From: Yarrowia lipolytica
Taxonomy: Eukaryota; Ascomycota; Dipodascomycetes; Dipodascales
Assembly (NCBI RefSeq): GCF_001761485.1
Contig: NC_090775.1
Span: forward strand, 1,364,001-1,428,000
Direction: 5' to 3'
Length of the DNA: 64,000 nt
Shown here: piece by piece, positions 9,191 through 22,195 of the stretch
How positions within the stretch are numbered: position 1 is the first letter of the stretch
Layout: each line of letters begins with the position of its first letter
Program-made: the position numbers and the translations under genes
Notes under the pieces: model-generated
What the model was told of the DNA's origin: nothing
Databases searched by the model: none
The model's input: the letters and a program-made list of their open reading frames with translations, nothing else

Positions 9191-11967
9191 GTGGAGCGAG
9201 CGGTGTCTCGGCAGAGACTCGACAGAGACTCGACAGAGGAGAGCGATATCTCCACAGAGGAAAGCGATATCTCCACAGAGGAAGCGATATTCGAACGACA
9301 CTGGATCTGCTCATGCAAAGGACCCGTCTAACGGCAGACCGGCTCAATGGCAGACGTGACATGTTACAGGGTAGCACTGGAAGGATAGGTATATAGAGCA
9401 AATGGAAGGAGTGCTATTAACGCCGACCCCATCTTGTAGACAGTTGCCGGAGATGGAACAATCCACCTGGTGAAACAGACTATGGAAAACGCGACTCCAT
9501 TGCCACAAGTAGTGCACGAGAATCGCCAGGCTCTTCTTGACTACAGTCTGTGGGATAGGTAGCCTCTGGTTGCGGTTTCAGGAGTGTAGAGAAGTGGTCG
9601 GACTCTCCAACCAGCAGTTTGAGATTCAGTCATTCCAGTTTCTCTTCAGACATGTCACGAACGAAAGCCCGGTTCCCTCTCTTGGACCTTGGACTCTTGG
9701 ACTCTTGGACATGGCGTTTAGGACCATTGAAGGCTCCTCACATACAGACTAGACCTGAACCATGTCACCAGGATAGAAGAAGCTGCAGAACTTGTCTGTT
9801 GTTCCTCATACGAGTGCTGTACCAGTGACATTGTGATGTCTCCGAACACATCCTCTGGTGAACAGTATGTACTGTACCTCCGCTTCTGCCTCGGTCGAGA
9901 GGGCAAGACTGCCATGGAGATGAGGCTCCAGGATAATCCCGCGATGAGACGACAATGAGTCGCATATTGAGACCGAGGCAGTCTACGGGAGTGTTTCATC
10001 AACTCGGCATCCGAAAACAGGTTGCTTGCTGGTACACACTAGACTATCACCTTCCAGAAACCCCCGTGGAAGCGGGCTGAGGGCCATTTCGGTACTCGTA
10101 ACTATTTTGGGTGTTACCACTGGGCCAGGGCTTGTTCCACTCTTGAGAAGGATGAATGGGACGGAAGGGAGGGGGGGGATCGGGAGGTCAAGGGCTTCAC
10201 GAGGCACCTTCATAGTTCTTTTCGGTTCTCACTCCAGTACAGTACTCGGTGTAGTACCTCCAGACGTCGCAGATCGGTTGTGGGACTCGGTTTTCAACTA
10301 TCCACTTCGATAACCAGGCTGTTGCTGGAACGGCTCCCGAATCCGGGATGAATGACTTTGTGCGAAGCAGTGGTTGGGATTCAGGTTGCCATCAACAGTT
10401 CTCAAGCAGTACTCAAGCAGTGGTTCTAGCTACCTCCAATCATCATCTGTGATCATGGTCCACTTCTGCTCTGCCAATCGCTGTCAGTCACCAACTGACT
10501 CGCTGGGCTCTGAGTGGATAAATCTAGAGGAGATATGACAGTCATTGAACGTGAATTAATCTTGACTTGATGGTATGAGGCCATGAGCACGCCTGTTGAG
10601 TCGAGTCTGTCGAGTCTGTCGAGTGGAATCACGTCACGGCTCTACATTTCCGTTCTACATCAATTATGATCTCTACAGATCACACATCACCATCACTTGC
10701 TCAAGACACGCGATCCAGCTGTCTTAAGATGGCAATGGCCAACCGTCAATGGCGTACCGTCGTTACTGAACTCCGTCGCTGAATCTCTCCACCGAGTATC
10801 GTGTCATACTGGAGAGATTGAGCAGGATATGGAACTTATTCTGGGTGTATTAGTACTGGTTCGAGTACAATACAATACGATACAGCTACTTACACTCCGT
10901 TCTTCTGGTCCAGCCCTCGTTCACGTCGAATCGAAACTCGGAAATGTTCTCAGAGGTGGTTCCCTCTCCACATGGACTAGATTATTGCGCTCATCTCAGT
11001 CGTCCAATCGGATCTAGACGGCAGCCAGTGCTCACTCGTGCAGCCAAAACTGCTCTTGGATGTGCGACTGCGAGTCAACGAGACAGACGCAGGCCAGCAC
11101 CTTCCGAGCTTGCTTCCGAGTGAAACTGCCGTCGATCATCCGCAAAGACTTGACCGCGACGATACGGTCGCCAAGAGAAGGGCTTTTTCCAAGAAAAGGG
11201 CTCTTTCAGCTGATCGGAGAGCTTGTCCATGGTCAATGGGTTGTGCTTAGCCAGTGAACACTAGCAAGTGGAACACTAGCAAGTCATTCCAAGTCGTTAT
11301 TGTTTGTTATATCAGATTTATTCTCACTGGCTGAACTACTGGCATTGGCTGAACTACTGAAAATGGCTGGTTTGAACTCCTTGCCAGTTCATTGTCTCCT
11401 CTAGCACTGGGCTCCGGACATCCCGAGCAACAATGAACCTCTGGACGGTGTCTTATCGACTTATTATCTTTGTATGTCAATAACCACCCGACCATGTCTC
11501 AGTTCTCTGAAGATCGTCGAGCCGAGGCACAAGTACTTTGGGGTAGACGGACCCACCGGGCAGAGACAACGATGCAGGAGAGACCAAGTGTGACTCCAGG
11601 TACGATTGCCTTGTGGTACTTGTTCAAATATGATAAAATGACTGATTCGTTGTTCATTCTCAGTACCGTACGAGTACACCAACTTCTGTCATTTGTTGAT
11701 ATAGCACATCAGTTCTGACTGTACAATTCAGTTCAACTCGCTTCGACTCGGTGACTTCTTTCCAACTGGCCGCTCCAAGTACAATTCTCGTACCGCCCCG
11801 TACTTGGTCTACGCCACTCGTCTATTTCACTCTGTCCGATCTTCCGATCTTCCGATCTTCCGACTGATTTTTTTGATTGCAGCGATCGACACTGTTTCGG
11901 CGATCAGATGGAAAAGATTATATTAGCGAGTTGGATAGAGCTGCAAAGAAACCAAAGTCAGCCCAGT

Positions 11968-12010
11968 TTTGGTCCAGCTTTGGTCCAGCTTTGGTCCAGC
12001 TTTGGTCCAG
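11968..12010. repeat. 11-bp tandem repeat, 4 copies
   Basis: TTTGGTCCAGC repeated four times (last copy lacks the final base). Confidence 0.95.
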
Positions 12011-12899
12011 AAATTGGAAAACCGGCCAAATCAGACCTGTGGATGGCGGAGTTCGGTACGGTACAAGTATTGATTCAGTATTGATGATCAGTATGTACAT
12101 CGAATTGGTCCACTCTGTATCGACTCGGTCCCTCATTGTATTTCATCGACCCGAAGTCTAGCCGCGCAATTATTCAGTTCACTTCCGTTCTTCCGCTCTG
12201 TTTTATTTTTTATTTTTCAATTTATTTTTCATTTTCAATTTATTTTATATCTTTCAATTTTATTATTTTACGTCAATAATTCCACCAACCAAAACCCCCC
12301 AAATTCGTCTTATTACTTGGCCTGTAGTTGGCACTCTAACTGCTACGTGGTCTGGGCCGTGAAAAGTTTTCAACATAAAAAATAAACCAAAAATAAAACA
12401 AAGAAATAAAAACTAAAAAATAATTACAATACGACAGAGCACAACAGAGTCCCTAGAACAACGAATAATCAAGCTAGTAAGCCAGAAATTGACCTAAAAA
12501 AGACAGGAAAATCTGCTCGCCCCAAATATACCCTCACTATCACCCTCAAATTTTTATTAAATTTCCCACATTTATTTCGCCGCTTTCCCTTTTCATCAGA
12601 TAAACCAATCACAACGGGTGCCAAGCCTAACCCAAATAAACTTTGCTCGGAAATAGACCACCGCCTGAACCTACCGTTTCGGGGGCCTGCATGCACTGCA
12701 GTCTAGTGCATATAATATGTTCTCCACAAATGACGTAATTTGAATAATTGCCATGCAGTGATTTCTGGAGGTGATGGGGGTGTTGAATGGAATATGGGGG
12801 TAGAAAATAGTGGTTCATGACGTTGGGGGTCTTTTTATATTTTCTGTACTTTTTTTGTCAATTTTATGATTTTTGTAATTTTTTCCAATTTTTCCAACT

Positions 12900-12953
12900 T
12901 ATTTCATTTTCTCCAATTTTCTCCATTTTCTCCATTTTCTCCATTTTCTCCAA
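12900..12953. repeat. TTTTCTCCA tandem repeat
   Basis: Five to six near-perfect units of about 10 bp (ATTTTCTCCA) inside a T-rich stretch. Confidence 0.85.
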
Positions 12954-13221
12954 AATGTAAATCTTTCAATTCCTGTCTATTTCGCTAAATTCTTTTTCAA
13001 AGCCAAATTTATTCCCCACAGATACAATCCATAGCCGCTGTGGGGTTGCGGGGAAATTAGTGCACACGACTCAACAGATACCGTTGGGAGCGGGAAAACT
13101 ATCCCTCGAACGCCGCAGGGTGACGGACATGTAACCACAATAGCTCCGTAGCTGTCAAACCCCACACAAAGCCGTGGATAGCGGCCTGCTATTATCCGGG
13201 CCATGTTGCAACAAGACCAGT

Positions 13222-13376
13222 GTGGTGCCATCACATCGGCGTCGTGTTGCGCCATCACGTCAGCCACGTTGTGCCATCACATCGGCCATGTCGTGCCCAT
13301 CACACCGGCCATGTCGTGCCGTCACACTGACAATGTCGTGCCGTCACACCGACCATGTCGTGCCGCCGCCACATCA
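13222..13376. repeat. Degenerate 20-22 bp minisatellite (CATGTCGTGCC type)
   Basis: About seven head-to-tail copies of a unit like CATCACATCGGCCATGTCGT with point differences and small length changes. Further scattered CATGTCATGGGCACG-like segments follow at about 13594-13672, suggesting a decayed larger array. Confidence 0.85.
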
Positions 13377-15312
13377 GCCGCCACACCAACACACCATCCA
13401 CGTGACCCCTCACTCTTGAAATGTGGTGACGCCCAGCCGCTGCACTCCCCAGCCTAACATCTCCGTACACTTGTGGCTTCCCCGCTTGCTCCGTCTCCTC
13501 ACTCTGCATCTCGTGAAACGGAAATTCCACTGAATGCCTGAAGATGGAGCAAGCAAGTGTGACAAGGGCGGTGTAATTCCGCGTCATTGGCCATGTCATG
13601 GGCACGACCTTGGTTAAGTGGTCACCACAACGCCCAATGTCACGGGCACCACACCCACCCACCATGTCATGAGTACAGTCCGTATTGTCCGTGCTATACT
13701 GAGTCTGAGACCGTAGTCTTATGGCTCCGTGCCGGGTTTCCGCATGTAGCACGTCTCACTTGGGTATTACTTGGCGTGGTAACTATAAGTCGTGTGCTTC
13801 ACAAAATGGAAAAAATTATAAACCAAAAAAAATTATAAAAAACAAACATTTCACAGACATGGAAAAATCTTGGCAGAAATGTTCACTGGAAAATAACGGA
13901 AAAGAATAAATAAAAAGATTAAAATGAGGTAGACGACAAGTTCACTTCATATTACAAATTTGTGCATTTTTTGACCATTTTTATAAACTATTTTGACCAT
14001 TTTATATCACATTATTTACCTTTTTATATCTCTTTTTTATATTTTTATTTTTGACTTTTTTCAACCATTTTCCGACCATTTTCTGACTACTTGCTGCCAT
14101 CTTGCGTCGACCACAACTGGCGTAATATTAATCTCAGAAAGACGAAAAAAACACGGAAATTCTCTCCGACATATTCTCTGTATACTTGTAACTATACCCT
14201 TTTTATATATATTTTCCATTTCGTTTTTGCACCCCCACGCCGGCACTCCGGATAAACACCACCTACGACGCTGCAACTCTATGGCACGTTGTGAAACAAG
14301 TTTTTTTTTGGTGGCTAAAAAGCTCTGAATTACAGTATGTGCAAGTCGATCGGCCGTTGAACTGATCGATTGGATTTTTCACGGGTTTTTCGACGCAATT
14401 TTTCGACGCTGTTTTTTTCCCTGCTCAGCCCCAAATGATTCAAAATAATTCCGTCAAAAAACCCCCCCAAAATCCCCGTGGTTCTCAACGACAGACCAGT
14501 GCCTGGAATGTGTCTATAGTGACGTCATGGTGGGCGGCAGAGCGGATGTGTTTGGTTCCGAGGGTGCAGGATGCAAAACAACAGCATTGGGAATTTCGGG
14601 GTATTTTCCGCGATTTTCGCAGACATTTCATATTTAATTCGAAAAAACGGAAAAAAACGGGAAAATTACGGGGTCGTTAAAAAATAGATTTCTCTAACGG
14701 GGCATTTTTTTCACAAATACCCACGTGCACGCCGGCCCGAAAACCCGTCTCCACGCCCACCGGCTGCGTGTCTTGGCGCCGTACCAGGCCGCAGGAGAGA
14801 GGTGGTATATACGGCACTTGTGGAGATAAGAGGCGGTTGGGCGAAAAAATGGGCATAAAAACTCGGGTAAAAAAGGGAAATTCAAAAAAGACAACACAGA
14901 ATATCATTTTTATCACCCGGGGCTACCTGGGGGGTTTTCAATACCGTTATTTCACCCATTTCTGCCCTCGTTCTGTGCAGTCTCCTATCAGTAGTTTTTT
15001 TTTTTCGGCACCCTAAAAGATGGTCGGCTAACTCAGAATTAAGATTTCAATTTAAGTTTAGGATTCTCTCTCCTCAACTTTGTGATTTCAAACTCAAATA
15101 AAGTTAATGCCGGAAAATAAATATGATAGGTCGAGGAGATTGGTGAACCTAGTTTGGGGGTACTTAATATAGGAAGGGAGGTGGAGCCCAGGAAGCCCAA
15201 GTGATAAATCACCAAGATAAAAAAAACCAAAGCCCGTTGTTGGCGACTTTGCACCACCCCCATCATCTATGGAAATTTGATCTCCGCATCATATCCCCCC
15301 GACATTTTCAAC

Positions 15313-16035
15313 ATGTTCAGCCCCAACCCTTCGAAAAAGCCGATGAAGAGCTGTATGAAAAAGTGTGACAGCTCCATGTCGTGCTCGTCGACATCCCAGA
15401 CGGTTTCTCTGGGGTACAAAAACACCAGCACGGCGTGCTCATCTTCGTCGGTGGCCACGGACTTCTCCGTGTCGTCCTGTGAGTCTTCCCAGATGGACAG
15501 TCCGTTATCGTCATCCGTTTTTTCGTCCCATAGCACCGTTTCACCCGACTACATCACCGCCTATGGCACCATCACTCCTTCCATGCACAGCTCGAGTCTC
15601 GGCAAGTCTCTGAGCGATCTGGAGTTGAGCAAGAGCCACCATCATCATCAAGTGGTCGAGACGGAGGATAGCGACGACACTTTTGAGACCCAGTTTGAAT
15701 GTGAGGTGGAAGTGGAGGCCGAGGCAGAAGCCGACGCCGAGGAGGAGGAGCAGCAGCAGCTGCAGGCGGCCAAAATGGCGCAGCCCGTGACGTCCAAGTA
15801 TCCGTACACGTCGTACAGCTACGAGCCGCGGGTGTTTGAGAGTCTGTGTGACGAGATTGAGCAGGACAACCGAGGTCGAACCGTGCGCCGAGACCAGAAG
15901 CGGTACTCATACCAGCAGCTGTGCCAGCTGAGACAGCAGTTGGAGCTGCTGGAGCGGGCGCGAATCGCTGGATTGAAGGGTGGCCCGTTGGACCTGCATG
16001 ATGTTCGGGAGATGATTGATAAGATGAGGGAGTAG
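15313..16035 (+). CDS. Unrecognised Ser-rich, acidic protein with C-terminal coiled coil
   Basis: 240 residues; family not recognised. From the N terminus: a basic/Cys-containing start (MFSPNPSKKPMKSCMKKCDS), a Ser-rich stretch to about residue 105, a His4 run (109-112), an acidic block at 116-146 (many Glu, Asp and Ala), then a more ordered C-terminal third with YPYTSYSYEPRVFESLCDEI, a basic patch RGRTVRRDQKR and a likely amphipathic helix QQLCQLRQQLELLERARIAG. No signal peptide or membrane segment. Codon use in the third positions is C/G-rich as in the recognised genes, and the ATG at 15313 (TCAACATGTTC) is the first in frame. Probably a nuclear or cytoplasmic regulatory protein, but that is only a guess from composition. 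Confidence 0.7.
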   Translation: MFSPNPSKKPMKSCMKKCDSSMSCSSTSQTVSLGYKNTSTACSSSSVATDFSVSSCESSQMDSPLSSSVFSSHSTVSPDYITAYGTITPSMHSSSLGKSLSDLELSKSHHHHQVVETEDSDDTFETQFECEVEVEAEAEADAEEEEQQQLQAAKMAQPVTSKYPYTSYSYEPRVFESLCDEIEQDNRGRTVRRDQKRYSYQQLCQLRQQLELLERARIAGLKGGPLDLHDVREMIDKMRE

Positions 16036-16903
16036 ATGAGCGCAGCGAATCATCTACGCTCGTTGCTGATGTCGGTTGCTGAACGTCCGTGAAGCCACCG
16101 CAGGACCTCTTTGACTTGCACACTGACCTCCCCATCTCAGCGATCCACTGACCTCCCACTGACCTCCCACTGACCTCCCCATCTCAGCGATCCTCAACGG
16201 CTTAGACCTCTTCATCGGTCGAACCTCTCCACAACACCCCAAATACCCCAATACCCGTGTCCCCACAACCACAAAACCCCTCGCTTTCGAGCCTAACAGA
16301 CATATAGACGTCGATTATTTAATATTTATTGCATCAGGATTTCACAGAGAAGTGCGTACAGGATAGTCCAAATAGCCCTCGTACGAAGTCCAATAGCCCT
16401 CGTACCAACAAGTACTTGATGGCTCGCCAACTCTGAGTCTGGGTTTCCAGTATCCACTTTGGACCAGTGTCTATAGTTGTAGTAGTCGTATGTTCTGCAC
16501 ATCTGGTCTTGTCTTTCTCACTGGGGGTATTTTGTTGAATGTTGCTGGAGCTGTGGTGACTGGAGGCTGTGGTGACTGGAGGCTGTGGCGACTGGTGACT
16601 TTGCGGTGACTGCTTTGGTGACTTTGTGGTGACAGTTGTCATCTCTTCCAGTGACAGTTGTGTGCAGTGGTCATGATGCGGTCAACTCCACACTCCACCT
16701 TAGTTTCTCTCCCGACCACCTTACCTCGTTCGGCTGGCGGGGCCTTTTTACAGTCGACACGCACATACCAACTCTTCCTCTTCCTCATCACATCCGTCGA
16801 GCAGACTGAGCCGCTGGGCTCTTTGCCTCCAGCAGTTTGATCTAGCAAGTACTAACAACACAGTGGGGATTCCCATTCATCTCGATACCAACAGACACAG
16901 ACA

Positions 16904-16976
16904 CAGAACTACCTACTCTCGGATGATACAGAACCACCTACTCTCGGATGATACAGAACCACCTACTCTCAGATGA
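16904..16976. repeat. 25-bp tandem repeat, about 3 copies
   Basis: Units with core ACCTACTCTCGGATGATA at 16904-16928, 16929-16953 and 16954-16976 (last copy partial, one or two differences). Confidence 0.93.
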
Positions 16977-19900
16977 CAGTGATACCAACAGACACAGAAC
17001 CAACGACACATCCCTAGCAAAGCTGACTTCGAATCGCGCAACGATACCACAGACCAACGCCTTTCATGGACCCCTCCGCCACACTCACATTGTCCTCTCA
17101 AACCCACGCAACCAAAGCGGCGGACGCAATCATGTTCTGTCTCCAATTCGGCGGGCGTGTGGGGCCGAGGGATGGGCAAGCTTGAGTGCAGCGGACGGGT
17201 CTATGAGTGGATGGGTCCACCGGTGTCTTCCATGGCGGCGACACAGACACCATAATGGGAATGGGCTCGCCCCCACAGCACAGCACCTCGGACAGACAAC
17301 ACTCCTGCGATGCAATAAAGGGTCTCTACCTGTGCTAGTGAGAACTAAGGTGTCGCATTTATAGTACGTTTGAGCTCCAACTGGACGCTCCAGCCGCGTC
17401 ACTCTCGACTGGCTATCCCATGAACATGAACATGTCTGGATATCTCAAGTGGTCTACAACTGCAGACCCCCGAGCAGGTTTAGTTAAGCCACGAAAGTGA
17501 GGGTGGATCAGTACAAGCTGCTCTGTCAAGTGCACTAGTTGTATTCAAGTGATGAGAATGGGTCGACGTAAAGAGACACCAGCCAGATCCAGACACCCTC
17601 TGACGCCGACACTCTCCGAAGCATCGGCCAGCCGATATCTCCGATCAGACTCCGTCGTCTGCAGATCGGACCCCGAAGATCGTCGTAGCAACCGTACGTG
17701 GTGCTAGAAAGTCAGAGCTCAATCCTACCTCGCCTTTGAAATCCCCGACAATGCACCCAAAACTTCCGTCTGATTCAGATCACCAAACGGCATTGCTGCT
17801 GCCTCTGAGCTAACTCTCACGAGGGTACAAAGGTTATGCAATTCATTTGATACCGGGTATCTGAGCTTGTTTGAAGAGATACAGGTTTGCAACTTGTTAT
17901 ATGCCGGGTACCTGGCTGATCTGGTGTGATTTTCCGATTCTTATACCCAGGTTTTTTCCCAGTCTCTTTTCCGGCCAATATATGGCCTGTTGTCTGACCT
18001 GTTGTCTGGCGGATTCTCCGCCAACATTTCTTTTGTGCAGTGGTGCCATTGGCGGATACTATACGAGAAATGTTTTGGGCAAGTAAGAGAAGACACAGAC
18101 ATCTGTGAGGTAACAAACAGAAGGCTCAGGGGACAGATTGAAATATGTGCCAATGGTTTAGACGGGGTTCTCTCCACCAGCAAACGTTCTACGGTGGTAC
18201 TTGTCCAACGTATATTCACGATTCCCCATCTGCCGCAACCGTCCACCTCAGAACTTGGACACCGTCTTAGATTGAGCCCAGCACCTTCAAATGAGCTCCA
18301 TTATTCAGTTCCATGATCTCAGCCTAGTCTAAAACTACAGTATCTACCGATGCTGACCTTTGACCAAATGGCTAGCAGTCAGGACAACAGTCACTAGTCA
18401 GGGCAACAGTCAAGTGACGATCCTAGAAGCGGACTTTGCCATCCAAGATGACATCGGCAACACAATAATCTAGCTACTTTGTGGCTCTCATCACTTGTGG
18501 TTCTCGTCAACTGGCTACGTCGTCAAACTGGACGATCCCCGAGCCACGCAAATCAGTCAAAAAAGGTACTATCAAGCTGCAGTACAAACGCTGCTATCGA
18601 TAGCCGTAGTCAGTACAACTGTACCGCAATACGGCTCTACTGTCCACAGCCCTTCATTCCAAAACACGTTAGCCCACTTTTGGTCACTTTTGCCCACCAA
18701 ACTCACCCACTCTCTCTACAAGTAGTGTCTTTGTACGGAATCCTAAGTACGAGTACATCGTATGGTGATATCTCCTCCACCGAAATCAGCACAAGCCATC
18801 GAAGCGGCTAATCCAACCAAAGGCTGCAGACGACGTCCCACAAGACCTTGGTGGTGAAGTTCAAGGTTGGAAGTGTCTACGCCAATGGCGACGACTATTT
18901 ATTTACCGCGCTGGTACAGCATGTACTTTTTGGACACATGACCAGTTTCCGGGTCTACAGCATCGCACATGTTCCAGTCTTTTGCCGGAGGGATAAAAAA
19001 CAAACGGTCTTCTGACTAAATTGGTTGGTTTTATAACTCCGATCTTTGGTTCAGTAATTAGGTTGTTCTATAGCTGGGCTGCTATAATAGCTTGCCGCTA
19101 ATTAACCAAACCAATTACTTGCAGTCCCTGACCAGTTTTTGATTTCGGATTTCGGAGATAAGATTGGAAGTCAAATGAGGTGGAATCCGGATTTAAACGA
19201 TGCTCGAATGTCGTCATATTTTGATATTAAGGATCATTCGATTTTCATCTTTTTCTCCTTTCATCTTTGTCGCCTTGCCCCTTTTCAGCACCTCGGTAAG
19301 GGTTCTTGTGATGAATCTCGCAATCTGAAAAGTAAGGTTCACACATCAGAGTTAAGTGGCTTTGAAACGTTAACCTAATTCTGAGGTCAAAGTCTAACCC
19401 AGGTGGTGGCAAAGTTTTGGCCAGTAGGAGTCCGTCGATATGCAAATTCGGCACCGTTTGGGGGTCACATGACCCCGCTACACGAAGGCCTGCAGTCTCT
19501 TTTCCCGTCCGTTTTCTCTTCTGTGCAGCTGTGTTATGCCTTGGGCTGCCGTTTCTGTGTTTGTGTCACATGCATGCGACGTTGCCGAGAAATCCGCCGG
19601 TGCATATTTTCTGCAGGATCGGGGTTTCGGCGGGTGGATGTTCCGATGAGACGTCGGAAAAACAGGCGAAAAACAGGGGCGAAAAATCCGCGAGTTTTTG
19701 GGCTCAAAATGAAGCACCCGGTTAGACGAGTTCAACACTGCCGTCAGTTTTGCTGAGCCATTTCTGTGGCGGGAGTTGTGGAAGATTTGAGTTTTGGGGA
19801 GAAAGGAAGCAAAAGACGGGGCAAAAAAACGTGGTGAGAAAACGTGAAACGTGAAACGTGAAATTGGGAAAAGAGGAAAGAGGCAGTGAAGGAGATTGGG

Positions 19901-20139
19901 GGTGACATTGGGTGCCGATCAGCTGGACTTTGTTGGAGTTACTGGGCAGCTGAAATACTGGAAGACTGGACTCACCGGATCTACGGAATCTTTGGACTTC
20001 TTTAGCCCTTGGGGTTATCTACAGTGTATCCAGGTCTATCTAGTGTATTCAAGTACAATACGAATGAGCCGTATTGGAGTTGGTGGTAGTCGGTCCAAGT
20101 CAGACTTTGGATGGTCGGTGACGTCGATGAGCGATGAGG

Positions 20140-20236
20140 GTCGATGAGAAGGACCGAAAAGTCGATGAGAAGAACCGAAAAGTCGATGAGAAGAACCGAA
20201 AAGTCGATGAGAAGAACCGAAAAGTCGATGAGAAGG
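20140..20236. repeat. 21-bp minisatellite, 4.6 copies
   Basis: Units beginning GTCGATGAGAAGAACCGAAA at 20140, 20161, 20182 and 20203 plus a 13-bp partial copy; only the first differs (GGACC for GAACC). Length is a multiple of three but no supported frame runs through it. Confidence 0.96.
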
Positions 20237-22162
20237 TCGGGGGACGTGAATGATCCGGAACTTGGACATACTGCTCTATGACTAATGCATGTACTCTACA
20301 ACACCTCGGTCATTCCATCTCGGCGAGATTTTACTTCAGTACTTGTACAAAGAAAACACGGACAGGTACAAGTAGTTGAATGTTCATTGTGCAGAAAGGC
20401 TTGTTGACGACACAGTTTGAACCGTACGGCTGTGGTCGATCGCCTGACTGAAGAGAGGAGGCCCAGACGAGGCTGAAGGAGCGATTGCCAAAGGAGAGAA
20501 GCCAATTTCGAGAGGCCAATTTCGAGAGGCCAAGCGGGAAGAAGTGCCGTCAAGAAACCGCTCTTCGTTCCACGTGGCCACGTTCGATCACGTGACAGCC
20601 TGGGCATGCGTCGTGTTCGTTATCGTATGCATTATCACGTTTGGTTCAGGCTGGGCACTTCTTGGCAACGTTCCGAGCTGAGTCGAACCAAACTTTGACA
20701 AGTCCGAAAGAGTCCGAAACCTGACCCCCACGCCACTCGATACGGTTGCTCGGTTGGAGCAGAGTGTCGGCAGAGAGACGAGGTCTGTGGTCTTTTCTAT
20801 TAGCACGGATTTGACGACCAGCGGCAAGTGGAATTAAAGAGACCGGAGGAATCTCGAGTGATTGCCTGGGTTGACCAAAGACTCAACCAGCAGCGTTGTA
20901 GGAGTCTGGGCCATACTCGTCGAGTCATGATCTCTTGGGGTCGAGAAATCTTCTGGTCCTCGTATGGCGTCTCTTTGGTAGACCCCAACAATGAGGAGTA
21001 CCGGAGTGATAGCATGGGCTTGTTTCTATCTTGATACTTGGGCGAGGCTTATCAGAATATAGATTCTCCTAGATACCATCACGAGGAGTAGGAGGGGTGA
21101 GTACAGTAGGGCGTCATGGTGCTGAAAAGACACGATATTCATACAGTACAAGTAGTTGTAGCTACAGATATATGTTTATTGAAAGAGAAGGAGTGATATT
21201 AGGGAACAACAGCGCCATCACCTGTAGGAGTATTGAGGAAGCTTGCACTTTTAGTTGCACTTACAGACGCTTGATGCACTCTAGACTACAAACACTCGAG
21301 TAGTCTCCAAAGGGGATGATGAGAAAACCATCAGCAACGGTGTTCCTGAGAGGTAGGGCGGTTGGGCACAGGCTCAGAGACTCGGGATTCAGACATGAGG
21401 TTCCAACGTTCATTGGAAGGAATGACGATATTTGACCGTCAGAAGTCGTTCATTTCATTCATCCAAGGGTTTAAAACCAGCTGCAAAAACCAGCTAGTCA
21501 ATCCGACGGTTTTTGGCCGAGTTGGATCAAACCATTTGACGTTGTTACTTTTCAACAAAACATCTAACTATTCGCAAAGTCAGTTGGGAAAGTCAAGTAT
21601 TTGGATCAGACTCGATCAGATAGACCTAGAGCAGACTCAATCCTCAGACCAATTTCTCAGTCCTCACCTCAGTCCTCTCACCTCAGTCCTCTCACCTCTC
21701 AACCCATGACTGCTCCTAACAATGTCCACATGTCTGAATATTTGTATGTCTTTTGGTTATCATTGTCACCGAGAGTATCTCGTACTCAATATATCGACTA
21801 AAACTCTTACAAACTGTGTCTTTCTTCCCCAGCCTCCGATTGAGACCACCAGGAGACTTACCTTCAACTATACCAAGTAACTAAAGGTCAACTAATTTTA
21901 TCAAATTCCCAAGTAAAGATACTCGTTTGAGGTCGTAGAAATGGAGTCATAGGTATCCCACATACATCACTAGGTGGTACCAAAATGATGAGCAAAGGAC
22001 CCTACGTACAATGAACTTTTCAAATCTGAAATCGGAGCCGTTTCCGTCAAGTTTTGTTCCCTCGTTACAGTCTCCCTAGATCCACAGCACACCACAACAC
22101 CCCATGGTGTGCAACAAAGTGATATTGGGCTGAATTTGTCAATATATTGTATTGTATACGCT

Positions 22163-22195
22163 GCACGTGCACGTGAAAGCGACATCACGTGATGT
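22163..22195. promoter_or_regulatory. Triple E-box cluster with 14-bp perfect palindrome
   Basis: GCACGTGC at 22163-22170 overlaps a second CACGTG (22169-22174), and 22182-22195 is the perfect palindrome ACATCACGTGATGT. Three CACGTG cores lie in 33 bp, about 340 bp beyond the 3' end of the DAO gene. A bHLH binding cluster is likely by sequence; the target is unknown. Confidence 0.5.

Larger units (their letters stand above)
9191..15312. other. 6.1-kb gene-poor region
   Basis: No supported gene. Open frames are short, without conserved motifs or codon bias. Visible content: a 15-bp-type duplication of TATCTCCACAGAGGAAAGCG (9246-9290), 9-bp GATCTTCC repeats (about 11838-11863), an 11-bp repeat (11968-12010), A/T-rich DNA (about 12180-12460 and 12830-12960), a degenerate minisatellite (13222-13376) and A/T-rich DNA again at 13800-14250. 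Some of it must be the CNS1 terminator and the promoter of the 15313 gene; the rest is unexplained. Confidence 0.7.
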
